35,524 nt of DNA, from NCBI GenBank assembly GCA_043421945.1, contig JBHOGO010000047.1:1-35524 (forward strand), in the 5' to 3' direction. Made by a program: the position numbers and the translations under genes. Position 1 is the stretch's first letter. Every line of letters starts with the position of its first letter. Below the pieces are notes generated by a model. That model was not told the DNA's origin. It searched no databases and saw only the letters and a list, made by a program, of their open reading frames with translations. The stretch is from Thaumasiovibrio sp043421945. Its GTDB lineage: Bacteria > Pseudomonadota > Gammaproteobacteria > Enterobacterales > Vibrionaceae. Positions 15,688-23,670 of this stretch are shown here, in pieces.

Positions 15688-16602
15688 ATGAACCTTCGTC
15701 ACGTACCTTTTTTTCTTTGTGCAGCACTCTGTTTGCTTCCCTTCATTCAGTCACCCGTTGCGCTCATTGGTGGTCTATTGATTGCCGCCTTCAATGGTGT
15801 GCCAACACAACTTGATCTCGCTAAAATCAGTAAGAAGCTTCTTGCTCTTTCAATCATTGGGCTTGGCTTTGGTATTCAACTTGAACAAGCCATCGCATCG
15901 ACAACCAATAGCCTTGGATTGATCATCGTTAGCTTGCTCGCCACGATTAGCATTGGTGCGTTACTCGGTAAATTTTTTGACGTTGACCAAAAAACCAGCC
16001 ATTTAATTTCGTGTGGGACAGCCATTTGTGGAGGCAGCGCTATTGCTGCCGTTGGACCCGCCATCGATGCGAAGAATCATCAAATGTCAGTGGCACTTGC
16101 CACTATATTTGGGTTGAATGCACTCGCCTTGTTCATTTTCCCAATCATTGGCCACGCCCTCTCACTTGATCAACAGACATTCGGGCTTTGGAGTGCGATT
16201 GCGATCCACGATACCTCATCGGTGGTTGGGGCCGCTGGCGCTTATGGAGAAGAAGCACTGCAAGTGGCAACGACCACAAAGCTTGCTCGTGCACTTTGGA
16301 TTATTCCTGTCGCTTTTATCAGTGGTTTAGTATTCAAGTCCGAGAACAAGCGTGCGTCATTCCCAATGTTCACTATTTGGTATGTCATCGCAATTATGTT
16401 CAGTAATGCACTCCCTCAATTTGCTGATCTTTATTCCGTGATTTTTGCAGGCGCTAAACAGTGCTTAGTACTCAGCCTATACCTTGTCGGTGCAACAATG
16501 ACTATCGAGAAATTCAAGCAAGCAGGCTTCAAGCCGCTGCTGCAAGCCGTCACTCTCTGGGTATCCATATCAACCGCGTCGCTGCTCTATATTCTGGCTT
16601 AA
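15688..16602 (+). CDS. YeiH/UPF0324 family membrane protein, putative sulfate/anion exporter
   Basis: 304 residues with about 9-10 hydrophobic segments. The family signature is intact: HLISCGTAICGGSAIAAVGPAI (about 105-127) and AIHDTSSVVGAAGAYG (about 172-187), with LGFGIQLEQ in the N-terminal half. Members (PF03601) are inner-membrane proteins; some are annotated as sulfate exporters, but transport has rarely been shown. The ATG at 15688 has a weak GAG-type Shine-Dalgarno. It is likely controlled by the divergent LysR gene. Confidence 0.9.
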   Translation: MNLRHVPFFLCAALCLLPFIQSPVALIGGLLIAAFNGVPTQLDLAKISKKLLALSIIGLGFGIQLEQAIASTTNSLGLIIVSLLATISIGALLGKFFDVDQKTSHLISCGTAICGGSAIAAVGPAIDAKNHQMSVALATIFGLNALALFIFPIIGHALSLDQQTFGLWSAIAIHDTSSVVGAAGAYGEEALQVATTTKLARALWIIPVAFISGLVFKSENKRASFPMFTIWYVIAIMFSNALPQFADLYSVIFAGAKQCLVLSLYLVGATMTIEKFKQAGFKPLLQAVTLWVSISTASLLYILA

Positions 16603-16712
16603 ATATCGCAATTTTTCTCAATGATGAGTTCATAGCTAGTGCCTAACCGCTCAAGTTAGAACTAAAACGAGAAGAAGAAAGAAGGATGATAAACGTGATT
16701 TCGAAACGTATA

Positions 16713-16856
16713 TTAGGATGGCGTGCGTAGCCATAGGTGCCGCACTACGAGCGCAAATGCGATGCCTTGCAAAACAGCCTGAAGAAATGAATTAACAAAA
16801 AATGAAGACGCTAATAGCAAGGTGATCCAGCACAATAAAAGATATCGATTCCGCAT
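16713..16856 (-). CDS. Possible 47-residue single-span membrane protein
   Basis: An open frame in the 390-bp space after the yeiH-like gene. It starts ATG (16856-16854), is preceded by a convincing Shine-Dalgarno GGAAGGGGTG, and encodes MRNRYLLLCWITLLLASSFF, then a second hydrophobic stretch (FLQAVLQGIAFALVV) and a basic end (RHLWLRTPS). The positive-inside pattern suits one or two short membrane helices. It lies downstream of vpsR on the same strand, past the vpsR terminator, so it needs its own promoter. I do not recognise it. Chance is possible for so short a frame. Confidence 0.45.
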   Translation of the reverse strand: MRNRYLLLCWITLLLASSFFVNSFLQAVLQGIAFALVVRHLWLRTPS

Positions 16857-16914
16857 TCCATCACCCCTTCCAATTCGTTACGTTGGTAAGGATTATGGCG
16901 GCAACTCTTTATAA

Positions 16915-16955
16915 TAAAAAATACCCATTTATCCTTACTTAGAGCAAATGGGTAT
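16915..16955 (-). terminator. Intrinsic terminator of the vpsR-type gene
   Basis: ATACCCATTT (16921-16930) pairs with AAATGGGTAT (16946-16955). On the minus strand the stem is followed by a T-run continuing from its end (TTTTTTATT). Confidence 0.8.
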
Positions 16956-16992
16956 AACCATAAATCACAAAGCTCGCTAACTGACGGCAATA

Positions 16993-18291
16993 TTAGCCGC
17001 CGTTTCGGATCTCTGCTAACAGATTGTGTTTATTCAATAAACGGTACATCGTCGCTCGCGAAACCCCAAGTTCTTTTGCCGCAGAAGATATTTTACCTTG
17101 ATGAGTTTCCAACACATTTAACAGCGTTTCTCTTTCCGCGTCATTTTTAGCCGATCGAAGATTCGCTTTATTCCGACTATTGTTAGGCAAGTCGAAATGT
17201 TCTGCATCGATACTTGTCGTTTCAGACATTAACGCAGCACGCTTCACTTGATTCATTAACTCACGACCGTTTCCTGGCCATTCGTACTGATTTAACAACT
17301 TATAGGCATCGTCCGTATAATGCGTCGCACTAATATTATACTCGGCACGGAACTCTCTCAGGTACTGATCCGCTAAAGCGGGAACATCAAGCATTCTCTC
17401 GCGTAAGCTAGGTACTCGAATATGCATTACATTCAAACGATAATACAGTTCTTGAGAGAAACGCCCCTCTTGTACTAACGCTTCAATGTCTACAGACGAA
17501 GAAACAACAATACGCAATTCAGACATATTCTGGCTGAAGTCTTTATTCTCTAGCGCCTGCAAATATCCCAGCAACTGAGTTTGCAAACTTGGAGAGAGCA
17601 TCTCAATGTTATTGATATAAACAGTACCTTCAGCAAAAGCCTCATTATCTGGCTCAGTAAATTCAAGGCACTCAATCGCATTGGCATTCAATAAATGAAA
17701 GATTGTCCCTTTACGATTTGAATTCAAATGGACTTCTTCTGCAACGAGGGTTTTTCCGACTCCGGCTTCACCTGAAATGACAACATGCATATCTGTCATC
17801 GCCACCCGCCGAACTAACTCTTTTAGCTGATTAGTCGCCTTTGACTCGCCAATAATCCCCGGCCGGTCAGTATGATGACTTGCCCCCACCACTGAACTTT
17901 CTATTTCTAACATACCCAGTTGATGGCCAATGGTTGATATCAACTGACTATGTGGGATAGGTGTCGTGAAGTAATCAATACAGTAATTATTGATGAACGT
18001 GCAGATAGCACTGAGATTTAGCTGCTGCTTATTAAGTAGCGCAATCCATCGTACTTGATTCGTTTTACTCGCGCGTTGAGCGATACTCTGGATACTGAAA
18101 TCGTTACTACTTAGATCAACGACACAAATACATGGGCTCATCGTCTGCAGCATATCGTCAGCTGCACGCAAATCGTAGCAACAATGGGTTGTCCAACCTT
18201 CCTTTTCTAACTGAGCAAGCCAGGGTTCATAGTTACACCCGATGGCAACTAGTCTTGCGTTCTCTTTCCTAGATTCACTTAAACTTGCCAC
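16993..18291 (-). CDS. vpsR: VpsR-like biofilm regulator (atypical sigma-54-type response regulator)
   Basis: 432 residues (V. cholerae VpsR is 444). Receiver-like domain with the conserved Asp59 (CVVDLSSNDF) and the diagnostic CIDYFTTPIPHSQLISTIGHQLGML (104-128); AAA+ domain with Walker A GEAGVGKT (174-181) and a Walker B-like GTVYINNIEML (222-232) in which the usual Asp-Glu is Asn-Asn; Fis-type helix-turn-helix AAKELGVSRATMYRLLNKHNL (404-424). The GAFTGA loop that contacts sigma-54 is absent, as in VpsR, which works with sigma-70 and responds to c-di-GMP to activate exopolysaccharide genes. Start is GTG at 18291, with AGGGGA 5-6 bases upstream; the nearby ATG is out of frame. It stands alone here, away from any exopolysaccharide cluster. 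Confidence 0.88.
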   Translation of the reverse strand: MASLSESRKENARLVAIGCNYEPWLAQLEKEGWTTHCCYDLRAADDMLQTMSPCICVVDLSSNDFSIQSIAQRASKTNQVRWIALLNKQQLNLSAICTFINNYCIDYFTTPIPHSQLISTIGHQLGMLEIESSVVGASHHTDRPGIIGESKATNQLKELVRRVAMTDMHVVISGEAGVGKTLVAEEVHLNSNRKGTIFHLLNANAIECLEFTEPDNEAFAEGTVYINNIEMLSPSLQTQLLGYLQALENKDFSQNMSELRIVVSSSVDIEALVQEGRFSQELYYRLNVMHIRVPSLRERMLDVPALADQYLREFRAEYNISATHYTDDAYKLLNQYEWPGNGRELMNQVKRAALMSETTSIDAEHFDLPNNSRNKANLRSAKNDAERETLLNVLETHQGKISSAAKELGVSRATMYRLLNKHNLLAEIRNGG

Positions 18292-18472
18292 TCATTTCCC
18301 CTTCAAAATCACTACGTCGGACAGTTGGCGCTAATGATTTATGAAAACTCATCAAATTACTGTCTCAATATTGAGTCAACTATTTAAACAATAGCATCGA
18401 ATGACGAAAAAACCACCACCCCATGCTGAGGCTATACCGAATCAGCTTTACACCTACAAAATGTCAGGATAA

Positions 18473-18504
18473 AAGTGCAGCATTCACTATAAATAGCTGC
18501 ACTT
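18473..18504 (-). terminator. Intrinsic terminator of metC
   Basis: AAGTGCAGC (18473-18481) pairs with GCTGCACTT (18496-18504), 14-nt loop. On the minus strand it is followed by TTATCC after a short T-tract. Confidence 0.7.
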
Positions 18505-18546
18505 ATTCTTGACGTTAATTGTTTAAAAAATGAGACAGGTTATGTA

Positions 18547-19737
18547 TCACTTTTGATTTAAGACCTGATTGAAACGCTCGAAGCCAGCATCCAAATCAGC
18601 AATGAGATCAGTCGTATCTTCGAGGCCAATATGAAGTCTTAATAGCGGGCCTGCAAAATCAGGTGTCGTTGCAGTGCGAAGATCAGCAATCGATTCGTTG
18701 GCAAGAATAAGGCTTTCAAACCCACCCCAAGAGTACCCCATACTAAAGTGGCTCATGCCATCCAAAAGTGCCGTTAGGGCTTCAGTGGTTCCGCAATTTA
18801 ACACCACAGAGAATAATCCATTACAGCCATTGAAATCACGCTTGTAAAACTCATGCCCTGGACAAGATTCGAATGCAGGATGGCGAACATGATCCACTTC
18901 AGGTCTAGCCGCTAACCATTCAGCTACCTTGATACTGTTTTGTTCATGCTGCTTTAAACGAACGCCTAATGTTCGTAAGCCACGCATCGCTAAATAGATA
19001 TCATCAGGTGATGTACACTGCCCCATTAAATAACTCTGCTCGCGAAGTTGCGGCCAATATTTTTCATTGGCGACAGCAGTGCCAATCATCACATCGGAAT
19101 GACCAACAATGTACTTCGTTGCAGCCTGAATAGAGATGTCGACACCATGATCAAATGGAGAAAAGTTAACACCCGCTGCCCATGTATTATCCAGCATCAC
19201 AATAGCATCGTGTTCATGAGCAATAGAGGCGAGTGTCGGGACATCTTGCACTTCCATTGTAATGGAGCAGGGAGATTCTAAGAATAATAAGCGTGTGTTC
19301 GGTCTGATGAGTTCGCGAATACCCTCACCGATCATCGGATCGTAATAAGTGGTTTCGACGCCCAACTTTTTCAAAATTTTGTCACAAAAGTCACGCGTGG
19401 GTTCGTAGGCTGCATCGACCATCAAGATATGATCACCTTGCTCAACAAACGACAGTATTGCGTTCGAAATAGCGGCTGTGCCACAAGGGTAAAGTGCGCA
19501 CCCAGCACCACCTTCTAACTCGACCATCGCCTCTTGGAAAGCAAAACTCGTGTTTGTTCCTCGGCGTCCATAAAAAAGCGTTTTGTCGGCACGATTTTCC
19601 GTTGCGTGAGCTTTTTCAGCAACCGTATCGAAAACAATCGTAGAAGCACGACTTACTGGCGGGTTAACTAATCCCTGCGTCCACTTCTTATTACGGCCAG
19701 CAGTGATTAGGCGTGTATCTAGTTTCTTACTGCTCAT
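18547..19737 (-). CDS. metC: Cystathionine beta-lyase
   Basis: 396 residues. PLP-dependent enzyme cleaving cystathionine to homocysteine, pyruvate and ammonia in methionine synthesis. The PLP lysine is Lys208 in SIQAATKYIVGHSD. Other family blocks: LFYGRRGTNT (54-63), ELEGGAGCALYPCGTAAI, LDNTWAAG (182-189), and the C-terminal YSWGGFESL and LRLHIGLED. The N-terminus MSSKKLDTRLITAGR aligns with E. coli MetC MADKKLDTQ, so I chose the ATG at 19737; in-frame ATGs upstream (to 19791) would add 18 residues. No MetJ box was seen in the 282 bp upstream. Confidence 0.95.
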   Translation of the reverse strand: MSSKKLDTRLITAGRNKKWTQGLVNPPVSRASTIVFDTVAEKAHATENRADKTLFYGRRGTNTSFAFQEAMVELEGGAGCALYPCGTAAISNAILSFVEQGDHILMVDAAYEPTRDFCDKILKKLGVETTYYDPMIGEGIRELIRPNTRLLFLESPCSITMEVQDVPTLASIAHEHDAIVMLDNTWAAGVNFSPFDHGVDISIQAATKYIVGHSDVMIGTAVANEKYWPQLREQSYLMGQCTSPDDIYLAMRGLRTLGVRLKQHEQNSIKVAEWLAARPEVDHVRHPAFESCPGHEFYKRDFNGCNGLFSVVLNCGTTEALTALLDGMSHFSMGYSWGGFESLILANESIADLRTATTPDFAGPLLRLHIGLEDTTDLIADLDAGFERFNQVLNQK

Positions 19738-19957
19738 ATTTAACGAGGATCCTTTCGAGTCTGATTTCATCATTGAAATCGAAAATGTCATAGATAACTG
19801 AATTTACGTTGTCTCAACTTAAAGAACAAGCTTTGTGAATCCAACAAATTGCCGCCCTTTTCTAAATAAAACAACGAGTTTTATTCTCTTTAGGGTGAAA
19901 TCTAATGCTATAAAACGGCGATTTTTAAATATTGATACAAATTTTTGATAATTAAAT

Positions 19958-19992
19958 TGCGTAAACGCATTCATTTCACAGTACAATTGTAC
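19958..19992. promoter_or_regulatory. Two palindromes in the HMG-CoA reductase promoter region
   Basis: TGCGT-AA-ACGCA (19958-19969) and the perfect 12-bp palindrome GTACAATTGTAC (19981-19992). The second contains TACAAT (19982-19987), a fair -10 hexamer, 32 bp before the start codon, so a protein bound there could block the promoter. Inference only. Confidence 0.35.
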
Positions 19993-20019
19993 GCTCAAAT
20001 GCAGTAACTAAAGACGCAC

Positions 20020-21285
20020 ATGCCAAAACTAAATCTCCAGCAAAAAAGTTTCGATAGCACTTCATTAGGCGCTATCACTAGCGATGACATATCTCGTAAA
20101 CTAAAACAACCTGAGACCCCTTTACGAGCTGTACAAACAAAAAATCCGTACATTTCGCCTAAACAGGTTAGCAAACGCTGGAGCGTACTCGACAACGAGC
20201 TGGCAAAAAGTGAATTGTTCGACGATAAAACCGAACAAGACATGGCGCACTACCAAAAGAACATTGAAAACTTTATTGGTACGGCAAAAATGCCTATCGG
20301 TTTAGTCGGGCCTATGCGTGTCAATGGTCTTTACGCTAATGATGATTTTTACCTACCTTTAGCAACCACAGAAGCAGCGTTAGTCGCATCATACAACCGT
20401 GGTGCACAGCTCATCAGTGAAGCTGGCGGTGCCAGTGCCATGCTACTCAGTGAAGCCGTTATCCGAACACCTGGTTTCTGTTTCGACACACTCGCAGAAG
20501 CTGGTCAGTTCGTTGCCTGGGTTGTGACTAAATACGACAACTTCAAAGAGATTGCGCAGCAAACGACACGACACGGCAAACTTGTTGATGTCAGTGTTAA
20601 CATTGAAGCGAATAACGTCTACCTCATTTTTGAGTTCACCACGGGTGATGCTTCTGGTCAAAATATGGTGACGATTGCGACGAATGAGGTTTATAACTTT
20701 ATTTTGGAGCACTCCCCAATCACACCACGTTACGCCTATGTAGAAGCTAACCTTTCTGGTGACAAGAAAGCAACGGCACAAAGCCTACGTAATGTTCGCG
20801 GTAAGAAAGTCTCCGTTGAAGTGATTATTTCAGCAGAACTCGTGAAAAAACGCCTGCATACGACAGTCGACTCAATGGTTAACTACTGCAAACTTTCCGC
20901 AACAGGTGGTGTACTCAGTGGATCCATTGGTGTGCACGGACACTATGCTAATGGCCTAGCGGCACTTTATATTGCTTGCGGTCAAGATGCTGCGTGTGTA
21001 GCAGAGTCAGCCATCGGTATTACACGACTTGAAAAGAATGACAATGGCGACCTTTATGCCTCTGTCACGATGCCTAACCTGATGGTGGGAACCGTGGGCG
21101 GTGGTACATCATTACCAAGCCAACAAGCCTGTTTAGATATCGTTGGTTTACGTGGTGAAGGTAATGCGAAGGCACTTGCAGAAGTGACCGCGTCACTCTG
21201 CCTTGCTGGCGAGCTTTCAATTATTGGGGCGTTGAGTGCAGGTCACTTCTCTCGTGCTCACCATAAACTTGCCCGAAACAAATAA
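20020..21285 (+). CDS. mvaA: Hydroxymethylglutaryl-CoA reductase, class I-like
   Basis: 421 residues. Reduces HMG-CoA to mevalonate with NAD(P)H in the cytosol. Motifs: MPIGLVGPMRVNG (91-103), catalytic Glu118 in LATTEAALVASYNRGA, DASGQNMVTIATN (210-222) with the catalytic Asp, a Gly-rich MVGTVGGGTSLPSQ, and catalytic His409 in LSAGHFSRAH. The N-terminal extension and these motifs resemble the class I/archaeal form more than the degradative class II enzyme. No other mevalonate-pathway gene is in the window, and gammaproteobacteria normally use the MEP route, so its role here is open. The symbol is used loosely. The first residues are rich in Gln/Ser and lack a membrane anchor. Confidence 0.92.
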   Translation: MPKLNLQQKSFDSTSLGAITSDDISRKLKQPETPLRAVQTKNPYISPKQVSKRWSVLDNELAKSELFDDKTEQDMAHYQKNIENFIGTAKMPIGLVGPMRVNGLYANDDFYLPLATTEAALVASYNRGAQLISEAGGASAMLLSEAVIRTPGFCFDTLAEAGQFVAWVVTKYDNFKEIAQQTTRHGKLVDVSVNIEANNVYLIFEFTTGDASGQNMVTIATNEVYNFILEHSPITPRYAYVEANLSGDKKATAQSLRNVRGKKVSVEVIISAELVKKRLHTTVDSMVNYCKLSATGGVLSGSIGVHGHYANGLAALYIACGQDAACVAESAIGITRLEKNDNGDLYASVTMPNLMVGTVGGGTSLPSQQACLDIVGLRGEGNAKALAEVTASLCLAGELSIIGALSAGHFSRAHHKLARNK

Positions 21286-21321
21286 ATACATAAATAAACA
21301 AGTCACCCGTTTATTCATCAA

Positions 21322-21347
21322 AAAAGCCCGCTATTTAGCGGGCTTTT
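21322..21347. terminator. Strong bidirectional terminator between mvaA and the parR-like gene
   Basis: AAAAGCCCGCTA pairs with TAGCGGGCTTTT around a minimal loop. A T-tract follows on both strands (TTTTG on plus; six T on minus). Confidence 0.9.
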
Positions 21348-21384
21348 GTTTCAGTCTAGAGTCCATTCTCATTCGTAACGCAAA

Positions 21385-22113
21385 TTAGAAAATCCCTTTT
21401 TTCTTCAGGCGCTGTACGTTGGCAATTCGATCTTCTAAGTTTGCCACCATAGATTGCTCTTTTTCGACCTTTGGCTCATCACCAGTTTGAACCGAACTTA
21501 ACGTGGCTTTTGCGAGTTGACGCTCCAGCCTAGCGATTTGATCTTTTAACTGATTAAGCTCTCTTGTCTGAGCCATCATCAGTTGGTTCTGCTGCTCAAG
21601 CGCTTTATTCTGCCCTGCCAATTCGCTAGCAATAGTCTCTGACGACTCACTGAACGACGCTGTATCAGGTGCATTGCTCTGCATGCGCTCAAAGAGTTCA
21701 CTCAAGGCATTCTGCTGTTGAGTATCACGCTCATCTAGCATTGCAGAGAGTGCTTTTACAACAGTGTGACTATTCACACCCTCATTGTCAGACTCTGCAT
21801 ACGCTGAGCTATTATCAAGACCCAAGCCTGACAATGTATTGTGCAAGGTAAACTCAGAAACTTGATCTTCGGTGAGTTGAGCACTTAATCGTTGCGTCAC
21901 ATCAGGCGACAGTAAGTGCAAGAACAACCCACTCAGATAAATCTGCTTATGAATATGTATTGCATTATGCCGTGCTAAAGCGTCATCACTACTTTCGAGT
22001 TCTTGGCGCTCTGTTGCCCATTGGTGCATGACCTTGCTTGCATAGAGATCGGCAGGGTTATTCAATGGATCCAAAAAAATCGAATAGCTGACTCGCTTCA
22101 ATCGATTAGCCAT
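21385..22113 (-). CDS. ParR/StbB-like partner of ParM with a C-terminal coiled coil
   Basis: 242 residues. The N-terminal 100 (KRVSYSIFLDPLNNPADLYASKVMHQWA...HKQIYLSGLFLHLLSPD) look like the DNA-binding adaptor that accompanies ParM/StbA in plasmid partition systems: a short strand and a helix pair ending in LSGL-LHLLSP. Residues about 135-235 form a Gln/Glu-rich coiled coil (ALEQQNQLMMAQTRELNQLKD and on), ending in a basic RIANVQRLKKKGIF tail. Classical ParR proteins are about 115 residues, so this is a doubled, coiled-coil-extended form. Its ATG overlaps the last 8 bases of the parM-like gene, implying translational coupling. Function is inferred from position and sequence character. Confidence 0.7.
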   Translation of the reverse strand: MANRLKRVSYSIFLDPLNNPADLYASKVMHQWATERQELESSDDALARHNAIHIHKQIYLSGLFLHLLSPDVTQRLSAQLTEDQVSEFTLHNTLSGLGLDNSSAYAESDNEGVNSHTVVKALSAMLDERDTQQQNALSELFERMQSNAPDTASFSESSETIASELAGQNKALEQQNQLMMAQTRELNQLKDQIARLERQLAKATLSSVQTGDEPKVEKEQSMVANLEDRIANVQRLKKKGIF

Positions 22114-23176
22114 TTACAACCTCTTGGCTTTCAATGACAGAGTCAGTAGGAATATTGATTGCTTCACCATCAGAATGATACAGGCACAACTCACGAGCTA
22201 GTGCTTCTTGAGGTTCATCCACCAGCACGACCTTATCACCTAATGTCTCATATGCCGCTTGAATGGCAGGATAAATGAGACTCGCGCCTCCGCCAACCAA
22301 ATACACGCGGTTAGGGTTCTTAGAGAATTTCTTCGCTTCATAAGCAACTTGCTTACCTAAGTCTTCAATCTTGCTGTTGATTTTCGCCAAGATGTGTTCA
22401 ATTTGACTTTCATCGTTCACAACATCACGTACAAAGTCCATATTGTGGCGGCGTTTAATCAGTTCGTTAGAAACCAAGTAACTCGCATCACTATCCGCAG
22501 AGGCTAATGCTTTACGAGCGACGTCAGTCACCATTGATACACCAATCTCTGTATTACCATAGATTGAAGAGACATCGTCAAACTCGCCAACGATGACACC
22601 CATATCAAGTGTCGTACCACCGATATCGATCACAAGAGACCGAGTAAAGTCGTTAACGCCAGACATGCTTAACGTCGACAATACAGCTGGAAGGCTTTCT
22701 GGCATCACTTCAACATCGACAATTTCAAATAAATCGCCCTTATTAAGTGAAATCTCACGCATTAAGTTCTCACGCTTGCGTGCAATCTTCTCTTCGTTTT
22801 TCTGACAATCTTCCGCGTTGTAATATTCAGTAATTGGCAATGTGACGACAAGAGATACCGGACCAGGCTCAACACCCGTTTGAAGCAGGGCATGATGCAC
22901 AGACAAAAGGTTAAGGTCATCATATTGGTAATCAACGTGTGTTGTCTCTAATGCCTTATCTGAGGTTGCATCATAAGTGTATTTTGATGTACCGATCGTA
23001 TAGTTAAAGATCTTCTTATCTTTACGTAGCGCAGCACTTTTCCAATTGGTGCGGAAAGAGTTTGGTGAAATGACAGTATTAAGCTGACCATCTTCTAACC
23101 AGCTCACTTTTACATTTGTTGAGCCATCATCTACTGCAAATTTACGAGTTGCCAATACGTTTGTTTCCACGGTCAT
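22106..23176 (-). CDS. parM: ParM/StbA-family actin-like ATPase
   Basis: 356 residues. The actin-fold nucleotide motifs are in order: phosphate 1 VDDGSTNVKVSW (15-26), phosphate 2 LVIDIGGTTLDMGV (181-194), and adenosine motif RVYLVGGGASLI (290-301). This arrangement and length fit ParM/StbA (R1 ParM is 320), whose filaments push sister plasmids apart when capped by ParR bound to the centromere parC. Here the gene sits between ordinary metabolic genes, not on an evident plasmid. The start ATG has AGGA six bases upstream. A GTGGCCAC palindrome inside a hairpin (AAAGTG 23203-23208, CACTTT 23219-23224) lies 27-48 bp before the start and could be an operator. Upstream DNA also carries a repeat array (23513-23572). 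Confidence 0.85.
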   Translation of the reverse strand: MTVETNVLATRKFAVDDGSTNVKVSWLEDGQLNTVISPNSFRTNWKSAALRKDKKIFNYTIGTSKYTYDATSDKALETTHVDYQYDDLNLLSVHHALLQTGVEPGPVSLVVTLPITEYYNAEDCQKNEEKIARKRENLMREISLNKGDLFEIVDVEVMPESLPAVLSTLSMSGVNDFTRSLVIDIGGTTLDMGVIVGEFDDVSSIYGNTEIGVSMVTDVARKALASADSDASYLVSNELIKRRHNMDFVRDVVNDESQIEHILAKINSKIEDLGKQVAYEAKKFSKNPNRVYLVGGGASLIYPAIQAAYETLGDKVVLVDEPQEALARELCLYHSDGEAINIPTDSVIESQEVVNG

Positions 23177-23670
23177 TGTGATCCTGCTTTTTCAATCTTA
23201 AAAAGTGTCTATGTGGCCACTTTGAATACCATTCGATGAAGCTGTCTGTGTATGATTTCAGTTAAAGACTTATCGAGTGCAACATAGAAAATTGGCTCAA
23301 TTGAATAGAAACCCGCAACATCACGCAAACTTTGTGAGTGACTTTTGAAGCAACCCACCATTGTAGAAAAAACTGAAATAATTTCTTAAGTCAGATGAAT
23401 CAACTGTCGTCTATACCGAAAAATGCTTTAATTAAATAAAGTTTCTCGCAATCGCTCACTTCTTGTTCTTACCGACATTGACGACTATGCCCGCTTAATA
23501 GATTTAAATGGGATAACGATGCGTAAAATAACGAGGTACTAAATAACAAAGCGCTAAATAACAAGAACCTCAAGTGACAAGTCATTTAGATTGATTAACT
23601 TAAAACAGATATGACATTCATTGAACATATGTGTAGCATTGTGAAACCTAATAAAAATCAGGATGATAAA
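23177..23670. other. Long intergenic region between parM-like and dehydrogenase genes
   Basis: 494 bp of AT-rich DNA without a credible gene. It must hold the parM and dehydrogenase promoters. It contains the AAAGTG/CACTTT hairpin with GTGGCCAC (23203-23224) next to parM and the four 15-bp repeats at 23513-23572. In plasmid type II partition loci the centromere occupies this position. Confidence 0.6.
23513..23572. repeat. Four tandem 15-bp direct repeats (iteron-like), candidate parC centromere
   Basis: Units start with ATAAC at 23513, 23528, 23543 and 23558, exactly 15 bp apart. They read ATAACGATGCGTAAA, ATAACGAGGTACTAA, ATAACAAAGCGCTAA and ATAACAAGAACCTCA. Consensus: ATAAC-R-A-N-G-N-N-C-T-A-A. 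A more degenerate fifth copy (GTGACAAG, 23574) may follow, shifted by one. The array is 337 bp upstream of the parM start and 99 bp upstream of the dehydrogenase start. Confidence 0.6.

Noticed and set aside
22106..23176. MreB or FtsA instead of ParM
   Set aside because: Length, motif spacing and the overlapping ParR-like partner fit the ParM/StbA family; MreB and FtsA signature segments are missing.
23513..23572. CRISPR array
   Set aside because: Units are 15 bp, contiguous and without spacers, and no cas genes are present.
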